A stretch of 64,000 bases of DNA from an uncultured Muribaculaceae bacterium. GTDB taxonomy: Bacteria; Bacteroidota; Bacteroidia; Bacteroidales; Muribaculaceae. Of this stretch, positions 1-7,603 are shown in pieces (the first letter of the stretch is position 1; each line of letters begins with the position of its first letter). A program made the translations under genes and the position numbers. Under the pieces are notes generated by a model, which saw nothing but the letters and a program-made list of their open reading frames with translations, made no database searches and was not told where the DNA came from. The DNA is taken from the NCBI GenBank assembly GCA_944321685.1, contig CALUMH010000047.1, positions 40,391-104,390 of the forward strand, in the 5' to 3' direction.

Positions 1-515
1 CACAGAGCAGCATTTTCGCTATATTTTATGGCTTTTTCATACTGTCCCATATCATACTTCGACTTGACTTGGGCTGCATATATTATTGCTATAATACCGA
101 AAACCTGACAACACAGCACAGTTATAATGATAGCCCATGCAAGGTTGGTTGGAGGGCACGCAGGCATGGGATGCTGCTGGTTGCATACCATTTGTGGCAT
201 TTGAGGTTGTTGTGTTTGTATTTGTTGTTGGCCGGTTGAATTGTCATTGTCGGTTTTCCCATCTGTTTCATTGTCGTTCACAGTTTCTCCTACAACAAAA
301 TCATTTTCGACTTGTTGTCTGTTTTCATCAGGTGCAGTGTTATTGTCGGTCGATAAAATGAAAAATCCGGCAAGTTCCGGTACCTCACGGGCTTGTACCC
401 AATCGGCAAGTCCTTCGCGCCAAACATATGTTTCGGCAGTAATGCCCAATCCGATAAGTTCCTCAAGCTGCATCGGTCCCCGCTGCACGCCACTTATATG
501 TACCCAGTATTGCAT
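1..515 (-). CDS. GYF_2 (DUF4339) plus CD225/dispanin-type membrane protein, 3' truncated by the window edge
   Basis: The minus-strand frame is open from an ATG at 515-513 to the window edge, giving 171 residues without a stop. Residues 1-45 look like a GYF_2/DUF4339 domain (MQYWVHISGVQRGPMQLEEL, then a WREGLADW motif). A polar Q/N-rich linker follows (about 55-118). From about 122 there is a dispanin-like stretch (NLAWAIIITVLCCQVFGIIA, then YAAQVKSKYDMGQYEKA) with a hydrophobic segment at 125-147. Such proteins are recurrent in Bacteroidetes as small membrane proteins of unknown role, with the GYF_2 part presumed to be a protein-binding module. The C-terminus lies outside the window. Domain assignment is by eye and the function is unknown. 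Confidence 0.8.
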   Translation of the reverse strand, partial: MQYWVHISGVQRGPMQLEELIGLGITAETYVWREGLADWVQAREVPELAGFFILSTDNNTAPDENRQQVENDFVVGETVNDNETDGKTDNDNSTGQQQIQTQQPQMPQMVCNQQHPMPACPPTNLAWAIIITVLCCQVFGIIAIIYAAQVKSKYDMGQYEKAIKYSENAAL

Positions 516-541
516 ATCAGTATATATTCACATTTGAAATA

Positions 542-549
542 CAAAAGTA
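542..549 (-). promoter_or_regulatory. Candidate -7 box for the GYF_2/dispanin gene
   Basis: The minus strand reads TACTTTTG, an exact match to the Bacteroidetes TAnnTTTG element, 26 bases upstream of the ATG at 515. I found no convincing -33 element at the usual distance. Confidence 0.5.
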
Positions 550-628
550 CGAAATTCTCATAAGCATTATGGATATATTTGAAAAATAATTCTCAAAATG
601 AACTATAAAATCGGATGACAGATTTATC

Positions 629-666
629 AAAAAAACAATGCACTGCGGAAATTCTGCGGTGCATTG
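629..666 (-). terminator. Intrinsic terminator of the HU gene
   Basis: An inverted repeat CAATGCAC/GTGCATTG (636-643 and 659-666) encloses a second short stem. On the minus strand it is followed by seven T (629-635). It lies 60 bases beyond the HU stop codon. Confidence 0.85.
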
Positions 667-726
667 TTTTTGCCGTTTATCAAATAAAAGCCCTCGCAAT
701 AGCACAAGTGGCATGGGGAGAAGCCC

Positions 727-999
727 TTATTTTACCGTATCGCTAAGCTCGGCTCCAGGTTTGAATTTAACCACTTTCTTGGCCGGGATTTGTATCTTTT
801 CTTTTGTCGATGGATTAATACCGGTGCGTGCGGCTTTTTCACTTACCATGAAAGTTCCGAAACCTACGAGGGCAACTTTGTCGTCATTGGCGAGAGCATC
901 GGTAATAGCTTTCAAGGTAGCATCAAGGGCTGCTTTAGCGTCAACCTTCGACAGCTTGGCTTCTTCGGCGATGGCGTTAACTAATTCTGTCTTGTTCAT
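727..999 (-). CDS. hup: HU family DNA-binding protein
   Basis: This is a 90-residue protein, the standard length for HU. It has the typical N-terminal helices (MNKTELVNAIAEEAKLSK), the VALVGFGTF turn and the beta-arm region with the conserved proline (GINPSTKEKIQIPAKKVVKF). HU dimers bend and compact DNA in the nucleoid. The gene is monocistronic, with its own promoter (1064-1094) and a strong terminator (629-666). Two further HU-type genes occur at 24.0-25.6 kb. This copy is the most canonical of the three and probably the housekeeping one. Confidence 0.95.
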   Translation of the reverse strand: MNKTELVNAIAEEAKLSKVDAKAALDATLKAITDALANDDKVALVGFGTFMVSEKAARTGINPSTKEKIQIPAKKVVKFKPGAELSDTVK

Positions 1000-1063
1000 A
1001 ATGAAATTAAAAATTTAGATTTATGGTATGATAATTGTTTTTAAGTAACATATTTACGTGCTA

Positions 1064-1094
1064 CAAATATAAGTCATTTGGCCAAAACTTCAAA
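1064..1094 (-). promoter_or_regulatory. Promoter of the HU gene (-33 TTTG, -7 TATATTTG)
   Basis: The -7 box TATATTTG lies at 1064-1071 (read on minus) and the -33 TTTG at 1091-1094, with exactly 19 bp between them. This fits the consensus of the Bacteroidetes primary sigma factor. The leader to the ATG at 999 is about 60 nt. Confidence 0.75.
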
Positions 1095-1152
1095 AAAAGG
1101 ATATAAAAAAATGTTTTTTTCAAGTAAATAAATACAATAAGTATATGAAGAG

Positions 1153-1184
1153 TTGTTATACAGCAGTTTTTTTCTTTAATTTTG
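1153..1184 (+). promoter_or_regulatory. Promoter of the rhomboid operon
   Basis: A TTG at 1153-1155 and a TAATTTTG -7 box at 1177-1184 are separated by 21 bp. The box lies about 70 nt upstream of the rhomboid ATG at 1254. Confidence 0.6.
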
Positions 1185-1253
1185 CCCCCCGAAACAGCCT
1201 GCAGAACTCTATTCATAATAGAGGGGAACGGGATAAATGAAAAAAAGATAGCA

Positions 1254-1982
1254 ATGTTTAATTCTCGTGGATTTTTAAATTCTATTCCGACTGTCACCAA
1301 AAATTTATTGATAATAAATATATTGATGTGGGTGGCTACGTTAGCCCTTGGTGGTATGTTTGATTTTAACAAGTATCTTGGGTTACATTATTGGGAGGCA
1401 TCAGACTTTAATGTGGTGCAAATTTTCACTTATATGTTTATGCACGCCAATTTCTCGCATTTGTTTTTCAATATGTTTTCACTGTTCATGTTTGGTATAA
1501 TATTGGAACGTGCATTGGGTCCCAAGCGATATTTATTTTATTATTTATCATGTGGCATAGGTGCGGCACTTGTACAAGAATTGGTGTGGACGTTTACTTG
1601 GCAAGATATGTTGCAGTTGAGCAATTCCGACGGTTTTGTTGCTCTTACCGGTGCTGATGCAGTTGAATATGCTTTGCGACATGATATGCTTGACGGATTT
1701 TTTAATATGATTGTTACCATAGGAGCATCGGGTGCGGTATTCGGATTATTGCTTGCATTTGCTATGTTGTTTCCGAATATGCCCATGTATTTGTTTTTTA
1801 TTCCTATACCTATCAAGGCCAAATGGATGGTAATAGGTTACGGAGTTATAGAACTCATGTTTGGTGTAACCGGCGCACAAAGCACTGTTGCCCACTTTGC
1901 CCACCTTGGTGGTATGCTTTTCGGTTTCTTTGTAATATGGTATTGGAAAAAGAAAGGAGTAGTAGGTGGCGGATTTTATTAA
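1254..1982 (+). CDS. Rhomboid family intramembrane serine protease
   Basis: This 242-residue polytopic membrane protein has about six transmembrane segments. The catalytic dyad is visible: Ser159 in IGASGAVFG and His217 in AHLGGMLFG. The upstream hydrophilic loop has the rhomboid HANFSHLFFNMFSL signature (about residues 64-77). Rhomboids cut transmembrane substrates within the bilayer. The start at 1254 (MFNSRGFLNSIP) was preferred to in-frame upstream TTG codons because those fall inside the -7 box. The 3' end overlaps the next rhomboid gene by 17 bases, so the two are probably translationally coupled. Substrates are unknown. Confidence 0.92.
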   Translation: MFNSRGFLNSIPTVTKNLLIINILMWVATLALGGMFDFNKYLGLHYWEASDFNVVQIFTYMFMHANFSHLFFNMFSLFMFGIILERALGPKRYLFYYLSCGIGAALVQELVWTFTWQDMLQLSNSDGFVALTGADAVEYALRHDMLDGFFNMIVTIGASGAVFGLLLAFAMLFPNMPMYLFFIPIPIKAKWMVIGYGVIELMFGVTGAQSTVAHFAHLGGMLFGFFVIWYWKKKGVVGGGFY

Positions 1983-2889
1983 TACGTTGCGCAGCCGTTT
2001 TAAGATGGCATCGTTGTTGGCACGTATCATATATGTCAACATTGGTGTGTTCGTAGTATTGCGATTGATTGGTATTGCCGGATTTTTGTTTGGCTTTAAT
2101 GCAGGCAGTATAATAAGTTTTGTGGAATTGCCTTCGTCTCCATGGCGTTTTTTGTGGCAACCATGGACCATAATCACGTATATGTTTGCACATTACGATG
2201 TATTGCACATCTTGTTTAATATGTTATGGTTGTGGTGGTTCGGGCAATTGTTTCTACAATTTTTTTCACCACGACATCTCACAGGGCTATACTTCGTGGG
2301 TGGCATAGGCGGTGGATTATTGTTTATGCTTGCATATAACTTGTTGCCTGTATTTGCCTGGCACAACGGATTGTTGCTTGGTGCTTCAGCTGCGATTATT
2401 GCCATAGTAGTGGCTACGGCAGTGCAAGCCCCTAATTATAAAGTCGGATTGTTGTTTTTTGGCGAGATTTCCATAAAATGGATAGCCATAGTTACCATTT
2501 TTATCGATTTCATAAGCATATCGGCCGACAACGCCGGCGGGCATATTTCCCACATCGGCGGGGCTGTAGTGGGGTTGCTGTTTGTAATGTTATTGCGTCG
2601 CGGCATAGATATTACCGCATGGTTCAATGCCATAATCGACTTTTTTGTCAATACTTGGCGACGCTTAACTTCGGATGGTTCACCAAGAATCCGCATCAAT
2701 CCGTCTTACAAGCGGAGACGTTCGCACACCTCACCTTCATCTTCTCGGCATAGTGATGATATAATTTCGCCCGAAGATGAACGTGTAATGGATGAGATAT
2801 TGAAAAAAGTGAAAGAGTCGGGGTATAGTGCACTATCTGATGAAGAAAAAAGCCGTCTGTTTAGTGCAAGTCGCAGGCGATCTCATTGA
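1966..2889 (+). CDS. Second rhomboid family protease with a cytoplasmic C-terminal tail
   Basis: A 307-residue protein starting at GTG 1966, which has an AAGGAG sequence just upstream. It carries the rhomboid core with candidate nucleophile Ser141 (GASAAIIAI) and His196 (GGHISHIGG), plus the HYDVLHILFNMLWLWWFG segment. After the last helix (about 215) comes a basic, serine-rich tail ending in a conserved-looking helix (EDERVMDEILKKVKESGYSA), the sort of C-terminal module annotated as DUF6576 in Bacteroidetes rhomboids. The serine motif is GASA rather than the usual GxSG, so activity is likely but not certain. It shares an operon with the preceding rhomboid. Confidence 0.9.
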   Translation: MADFINTLRSRFKMASLLARIIYVNIGVFVVLRLIGIAGFLFGFNAGSIISFVELPSSPWRFLWQPWTIITYMFAHYDVLHILFNMLWLWWFGQLFLQFFSPRHLTGLYFVGGIGGGLLFMLAYNLLPVFAWHNGLLLGASAAIIAIVVATAVQAPNYKVGLLFFGEISIKWIAIVTIFIDFISISADNAGGHISHIGGAVVGLLFVMLLRRGIDITAWFNAIIDFFVNTWRRLTSDGSPRIRINPSYKRRRSHTSPSSSRHSDDIISPEDERVMDEILKKVKESGYSALSDEEKSRLFSASRRRSH

Positions 2890-2906
2890 CAAAGCAGAAA
2901 AACGGA

Positions 2907-4022
2907 ATGAAGTGCTTTAAGGGTATTTGGAATTTGGCTAAGGTGTGTGGCATGGTATTTACTGTGTTGCTTGCGGTTGCATATGTCGCATCGGCATATG
3001 GGGGCATGGCTAACCCCGAAGAGACCACCCGTTATGCCATTTTGAATCTCGGGTACCCTATATTGTTTATAGTTTCGTGGATGATGTTTGTAGTGTGGAT
3101 AGTGTGCAGGCAATGGATAATTGCTACGGTGACTGCGATTTCACTGGTTGTAACTATCGAACCTATGTTGACCTATTTCCCGGTTAATGTGTTTACTCAT
3201 AAGTTGTCACCTCAGGAGCAGGAGTGGTCATTTAAGCTGCTGACATTTAATGTTATGAATTTTGATGATTTCGATGGATTGGTACATGAGCATAACCGCA
3301 CAGTGCAGTATATTCTTGATGTTGATGCCGATGTCGTGTGCCTGCAAGAAGGTGCGCAGCAAGAACGCATGACCGATATAAAGGTTATTAAGAACGACTT
3401 GTCGGAATTGCTCAAACGTTATCCGTATTACACGCGGGGCATCGACGATATGGTGCTACTGTCGAAATATCCTTTTGATAACAGTGAAGATTGTGTGGTT
3501 GAAAATCGCAAGAAGGTTGTTGCATATGAAGTGTATATGCCCTGGGATACTGTGAAGATATTCAATTGTCACTTACATTCAATAGGGCTTACTATGGACG
3601 ATAAGGAAATATACAGGCAAATAACCAATATTAAAGGTCTTGATGATTTACAGCCCATGGAAACAATGAGAGAGGTGCGCAGCAACCTGTTTTCAAAGTT
3701 GTCGTTGGCATTTTCTATAAGAGGAGAGCAGGCTCGGCAGTTGCGAGATTTAATTGACAAGTCGGGTAAAAATGTTATAGTTTGCGGAGACTTCAACGAT
3801 ACCCCCGGGTCGTATTGTTATCGTACCGTGCGTGGCAACGACTTGCGCGATGCTTATTTGGATTGTGCATTCGGCCCGGCTATAACTTATCACGACAACC
3901 GCTTTTATTTTAAAATCGACCACGTGTTGTATCGTGGTGGTTTTAAAGCCGTTGATATTGAACGTGGCAAAATCGATTCTTCAGATCACTATCCGCTTAT
4001 TGCAACCTTTGTATGGGAGTAA
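2907..4022 (+). CDS. Membrane-anchored endonuclease/exonuclease/phosphatase family protein
   Basis: The 371-residue protein has three hydrophobic segments in the first 80 residues, followed by an EEP fold. Visible motifs are LLTFNVMNFD, CLQEGAQQERM (metal-binding Glu), NCHLHSIG, VCGDFNDTPGS and the terminal SSDHYPLIATF. Members hydrolyse phosphodiester or phosphomonoester bonds in nucleic acids, lipids or inositol phosphates. The topology would put the catalytic domain on the periplasmic side or at the membrane surface. A TTG at 2886 overlaps the rhomboid stop codon in a TTGA arrangement and is an alternative start; I prefer ATG 2907. It is the last gene of the rhomboid operon. Confidence 0.85.
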   Translation: MKCFKGIWNLAKVCGMVFTVLLAVAYVASAYGGMANPEETTRYAILNLGYPILFIVSWMMFVVWIVCRQWIIATVTAISLVVTIEPMLTYFPVNVFTHKLSPQEQEWSFKLLTFNVMNFDDFDGLVHEHNRTVQYILDVDADVVCLQEGAQQERMTDIKVIKNDLSELLKRYPYYTRGIDDMVLLSKYPFDNSEDCVVENRKKVVAYEVYMPWDTVKIFNCHLHSIGLTMDDKEIYRQITNIKGLDDLQPMETMREVRSNLFSKLSLAFSIRGEQARQLRDLIDKSGKNVIVCGDFNDTPGSYCYRTVRGNDLRDAYLDCAFGPAITYHDNRFYFKIDHVLYRGGFKAVDIERGKIDSSDHYPLIATFVWE

Positions 4023-4084
4023 GTTTTGTGTTAGTCAATGACTATTACACTTTGACAATACAATAAAAATCAGCAAACCGTTTT

Positions 4085-4115
4085 TTTGTAATGCACCCGA
4101 CTTTGTGTATATTTG
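4085..4115 (+). promoter_or_regulatory. Promoter of nnr
   Basis: TTTG at 4085-4088 and TATATTTG at 4108-4115 are separated by 19 bp, an exact consensus arrangement, about 75 nt upstream of the nnr ATG. Confidence 0.7.
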
Positions 4116-4188
4116 TATTTAATTTATGGTATTAAGGGCGTAATACACATAAATTTTCATAACGATAAACAATAAGGAGAAAATAATT

Positions 4189-5706
4189 ATGAAAATATTT
4201 ACCACAAGCGAAATCCGCAGAATAGAAGAATACACGATTAAAGTGGATGGTATAATCGAAATTGATTTGATGGAAAGAGCTGCATCGGCTGCAGCTTTTG
4301 AAATCATGTCACGGTGGCAGCCGGGAAAGCGTTTTGTGGTATTTGCAGGTCCTGGCAATAATGGCGGTGATGCTCTTGCTGTTGCTCGTTTGCTTAAAGA
4401 GCAAGGATATGAAAGAATAGAAGTTTTCTTATTTAATATTCCGTCCACCAAATTGTCAAAAGGTTGTGCCCGCAACCGTGACCGTCTTCTTGAAATAGAA
4501 GGTATTGATTTTACCGAGGTGGTAAATGAATTTGAACCTCCTACACTTGGACGTGAAGATGTTGTAATCGACGGACTTTTTGGTAGTGGTCTTCGTGAAC
4601 CGTTAAAAGGCGGGTTCACTTCGCTTGTACAATACATTAACGAATCGCAGGCATATATAGTTGCAATAGATGTTCCATCGGGGCTTTTTGGCGAGTGGAA
4701 TACCGGTACCGATCGTCGGAATATTATTCGGGCAAATCTCACACTTGCTTTCCAGTTTAAGCGACTTTCGTTTTTCTTTGCTGAGAATGCTCCTAATATT
4801 GGAGAATGCAAGATACTCGATATCGACCTTAGCCGTGATGCCATGAACAAGGCTTCGACCAATTATTATCTTGTGGAAAGCTATGAAGTTAAAAATCTGT
4901 TGCGCCGGCGACCTGAACATTGCAGCAAATATGATTTTGGTAGCCTGCTGCTTGTATCCGGTCGTTATGGGATGCTCGGTGCTGCAATACTTTCGGCCCG
5001 TGCTGCAATGCGTGCAGGTGCCGGACTGGTTTCGGTACATTCTCCGCGGTGCGGACACGATGTGTTGCAATCAAGTGTGCCTGAAGCGTTATTCGAGGCA
5101 GACAAAAATGATATTGTGACTTCTGATGTATCTATGACTCGTCGTTACAATGCTGTTGCCCTCGGTCCTGGTATGGGAACACATGAGATGACTATAGATG
5201 CAATTGATCGTTTCCTGAAAACACGAAATCTTCCCTGTGTGCTTGATGCAGATGCATTAAATTGCATTGCCATGCGACCGATGTTAATCGAAAGTATCCC
5301 ACAAAAGTCAATATTAACGCCTCATGCAGTTGAGTTTGAACGATTGTTCGGGAATTTTGATACCGAAGAAGAACGCTTAAAGAAAGCCATTGAAGTGGCA
5401 AAAATGCATAAGTTGATTATTGTAATGAAAGCTCATTACACTATGGTAGTAGATACTGCAGGCAAGGTTTACATTAATACAACCGGAAATGCAGGAATGG
5501 CTACAGCCGGAAGTGGAGATGTATTAACCGGTATCATTTCAGGATTACTTGCCCAAGGTTACAGTCCACAGTTCAGTGCCATAATGGGGGTATATATTCA
5601 TGGTGTTGCCGGAGATCTTGCCGAGAAAGTGCATGGTACTTATGGTATGACGGCCGGTGACATCGTTGACAATATAGGTAGAGCAATCAAGGATATCATG
5701 AAATGA
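4189..5706 (+). CDS. nnr: Bifunctional NAD(P)HX epimerase / ADP-dependent NAD(P)HX dehydratase
   Basis: A 505-residue fusion of the two NAD(P)H-hydrate repair activities. The N-terminal YjeF_N epimerase domain (about 1-220) has GPGNNGGDAL at 54-63 and the DVPSGL segment at 161-166. The C-terminal ribokinase-like dehydratase (about 230-505) has GPGMG (326-330), DADALN (353-358), TPHAVEFERL (377-386) and TAGSGDVLTG (439-448). The cytoplasmic enzyme restores NAD(P)H damaged by hydration. An AAGGAG lies shortly before the ATG. The last bases overlap the next gene as ATGA, which suggests translational coupling to a secreted protein with no obvious metabolic link. Confidence 0.97.
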   Translation: MKIFTTSEIRRIEEYTIKVDGIIEIDLMERAASAAAFEIMSRWQPGKRFVVFAGPGNNGGDALAVARLLKEQGYERIEVFLFNIPSTKLSKGCARNRDRLLEIEGIDFTEVVNEFEPPTLGREDVVIDGLFGSGLREPLKGGFTSLVQYINESQAYIVAIDVPSGLFGEWNTGTDRRNIIRANLTLAFQFKRLSFFFAENAPNIGECKILDIDLSRDAMNKASTNYYLVESYEVKNLLRRRPEHCSKYDFGSLLLVSGRYGMLGAAILSARAAMRAGAGLVSVHSPRCGHDVLQSSVPEALFEADKNDIVTSDVSMTRRYNAVALGPGMGTHEMTIDAIDRFLKTRNLPCVLDADALNCIAMRPMLIESIPQKSILTPHAVEFERLFGNFDTEEERLKKAIEVAKMHKLIIVMKAHYTMVVDTAGKVYINTTGNAGMATAGSGDVLTGIISGLLAQGYSPQFSAIMGVYIHGVAGDLAEKVHGTYGMTAGDIVDNIGRAIKDIMK

Positions 5707-7529
5707 TTGTAAAAACACGTAGCATGAAAGAACTGATAAAATTTTTGTCCATTGTAATCTTTATTTTTTCAGTAGCATTTCCGAGTAGGGGAGAGACAAG
5801 GGAATTGATTTGTGATTTCACAAAAGAGCAGTCGTTACCCGATGGTTGGACGATGGGGAAAAATGTAAGTTTTAAAAATGTCGATGGGGTAAACTGTTTA
5901 TATATTAACAGTACCAATACATCGGCAGAAAGCCGATCGATATATACGGGAGTTTTTTATAAGATAAATAAGATAAAAATATCGGTAAAAGATTATTACA
6001 GCAATAAAAATTCGGGATTCAATATTAGTTTCTATCGCCCAGAGGGCGGTACGGAATTGTGCGGTTTTGCATACAACAATCCTGATACCGGTATATCGGA
6101 TTGTGATGTGGAGTTCAAAAATGGAACCGAATATCCATTTCCGACCGATATAATAAATTATAGTATGGGCATTAGTTGTACCGGTGTGGCAATAAGTTGC
6201 ATTACTATAACTTATGAAGAACGCCCGGAGGAAGAAGAAAATGTGACAAGTTTCATATTTCGGAATTATTATGGTCGAGATAGTGAAAACATTTCGGGAG
6301 ACAGATTGTCGGCAAATAATGTGGAAATTGTATTTTCGGATAATGTGACATATGCGCCCGAGTTGTTTTATGCCGAGATTGTTGATGGAGAGTGTGTACA
6401 GATATCGGCTGATAATATAGTGAGAGTAGATATAGGAACTCCTTTTTTTAATAAAGTAGTGTCGGTTAACGGTACTGAACTTGAACCATATGAAGGCAAT
6501 GGCGTGTGGGTCAGCCGATGGGATGGCTTGGCAAATAGGGTGAAGATCACACCTCCTGATGGAGGAATTTCGTCGATAACTGCAGTTGCGGTTTACACCA
6601 AGGAAAATGCAGTGACTTTAGTGGAGAATAATTTATCGGGGATAATCAAGAACGGTGTAGCAGGTAATTGTTATGAAATAGGTCTGCCCTTGCAAGGTGT
6701 CGTAATAGGGGACGAAGGAAAGTTATATGCAAGGACTGTATCAGATGAAGCTTGCACCGATATTTCGGTTAATAATACAACAGGCAACGAATATGACGAT
6801 GATGTAAATGATTTTGTTCAACGAGATTGGATTGCACTTGATATGAGTGGAGTGGATAATTGCAGTGCATCGAATTATTTAGGTAAATGCTTGTCGGCCG
6901 GAATAATCGGAGTGTTGGATACTGAAGCACCAACTCCCACATTGAATGTGATAGAGAAGCCCGAAATTGATTTAGAATGGGCAACAGATAATAGGTATAA
7001 CACTTATTCAGTACGGAATTTTTATGGAGACAAGTTAACAGGTGCTTTTGTCGTTAAACCTCAAATTAATGAGTATGCCTATGTATCAGGGAACATAATT
7101 GATGCAGGAAGCGACAGTTATGCCATAAGCGACGAGAATGGTTCATTGGTTTTGGATAATGCACGTGGGATTATCGCAGATTCATTCATCGGTTGCGAAA
7201 CTACAGTTGAAGGCATAGTTCAACTAACCGATACCACGACAAAAGATTATAAATTTTATGTCTTAGGTGCTTGTAAAATCGAGCATACTAATATAGAGAA
7301 CGGGGTTGAAAATAAAACGAAGATTTGGGGAAATTCTGGGATGCTGGAGGTAAGTGGAAATGTGTGCTACGTTGAAATTTTTAATATGTCGGGGCACAAA
7401 ATAGGAACATTCCAAAGATTAAATGCCAAGCGATTATCAGTGCCATTACACCCAGGCTTCTATTTAGTAAAAGCATATTTTTATGATGGAAGGATAGAAA
7501 TTCATAAGGTTATTGTAAGTCGAAAATAG
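5703..7529 (+). CDS. Secreted protein with a T9SS type A C-terminal sorting-like domain
   Basis: A 608-residue protein. The ATG at 5703 overlaps the nnr stop (ATGA); an alternative start at 5724 (MKELIKFLSIVIFIF) would give a tighter signal peptide. The middle is beta-rich and acidic with no family I recognise. The stretch around 440-530 (SYAISDENGSLVLDNARGI) has the look of an OB-fold-like module seen in Bacteroidetes surface proteins. The C-terminus (about 535-608) ends VEIFNMSGHKIGTF...LHPGFYLVKAYF, typical of T9SS sorting domains. It is probably exported to the cell surface; the function is unknown. Confidence 0.8.
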   Translation: MIVKTRSMKELIKFLSIVIFIFSVAFPSRGETRELICDFTKEQSLPDGWTMGKNVSFKNVDGVNCLYINSTNTSAESRSIYTGVFYKINKIKISVKDYYSNKNSGFNISFYRPEGGTELCGFAYNNPDTGISDCDVEFKNGTEYPFPTDIINYSMGISCTGVAISCITITYEERPEEEENVTSFIFRNYYGRDSENISGDRLSANNVEIVFSDNVTYAPELFYAEIVDGECVQISADNIVRVDIGTPFFNKVVSVNGTELEPYEGNGVWVSRWDGLANRVKITPPDGGISSITAVAVYTKENAVTLVENNLSGIIKNGVAGNCYEIGLPLQGVVIGDEGKLYARTVSDEACTDISVNNTTGNEYDDDVNDFVQRDWIALDMSGVDNCSASNYLGKCLSAGIIGVLDTEAPTPTLNVIEKPEIDLEWATDNRYNTYSVRNFYGDKLTGAFVVKPQINEYAYVSGNIIDAGSDSYAISDENGSLVLDNARGIIADSFIGCETTVEGIVQLTDTTTKDYKFYVLGACKIEHTNIENGVENKTKIWGNSGMLEVSGNVCYVEIFNMSGHKIGTFQRLNAKRLSVPLHPGFYLVKAYFYDGRIEIHKVIVSRK

Positions 7530-7573
7530 GTTTTCGGTAGTAACTACATCTCTTTATTGTGGAAAATTATTTG

Positions 7574-7581
7574 TAATTTTG
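7574..7581 (+). promoter_or_regulatory. Candidate -7 box for parE
   Basis: TAATTTTG, 22 nt upstream of the parE ATG. No -33 element is evident at 19-21 bp. Confidence 0.5.
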
Positions 7582-7603
7582 CTTATCTATAATCAAATAA
7601 TAA

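Noticed and set aside
1182..1253. A TTG start of the first rhomboid gene at 1182
   Set aside because: It overlaps the -7 box at 1177-1184 and adds a polar leader not expected before the first membrane segment.
4119..4862. A 247-residue minus-strand frame opposite nnr
   Set aside because: It is antisense to the well-supported nnr gene, has no recognisable domain and the protein composition of a shadow frame.
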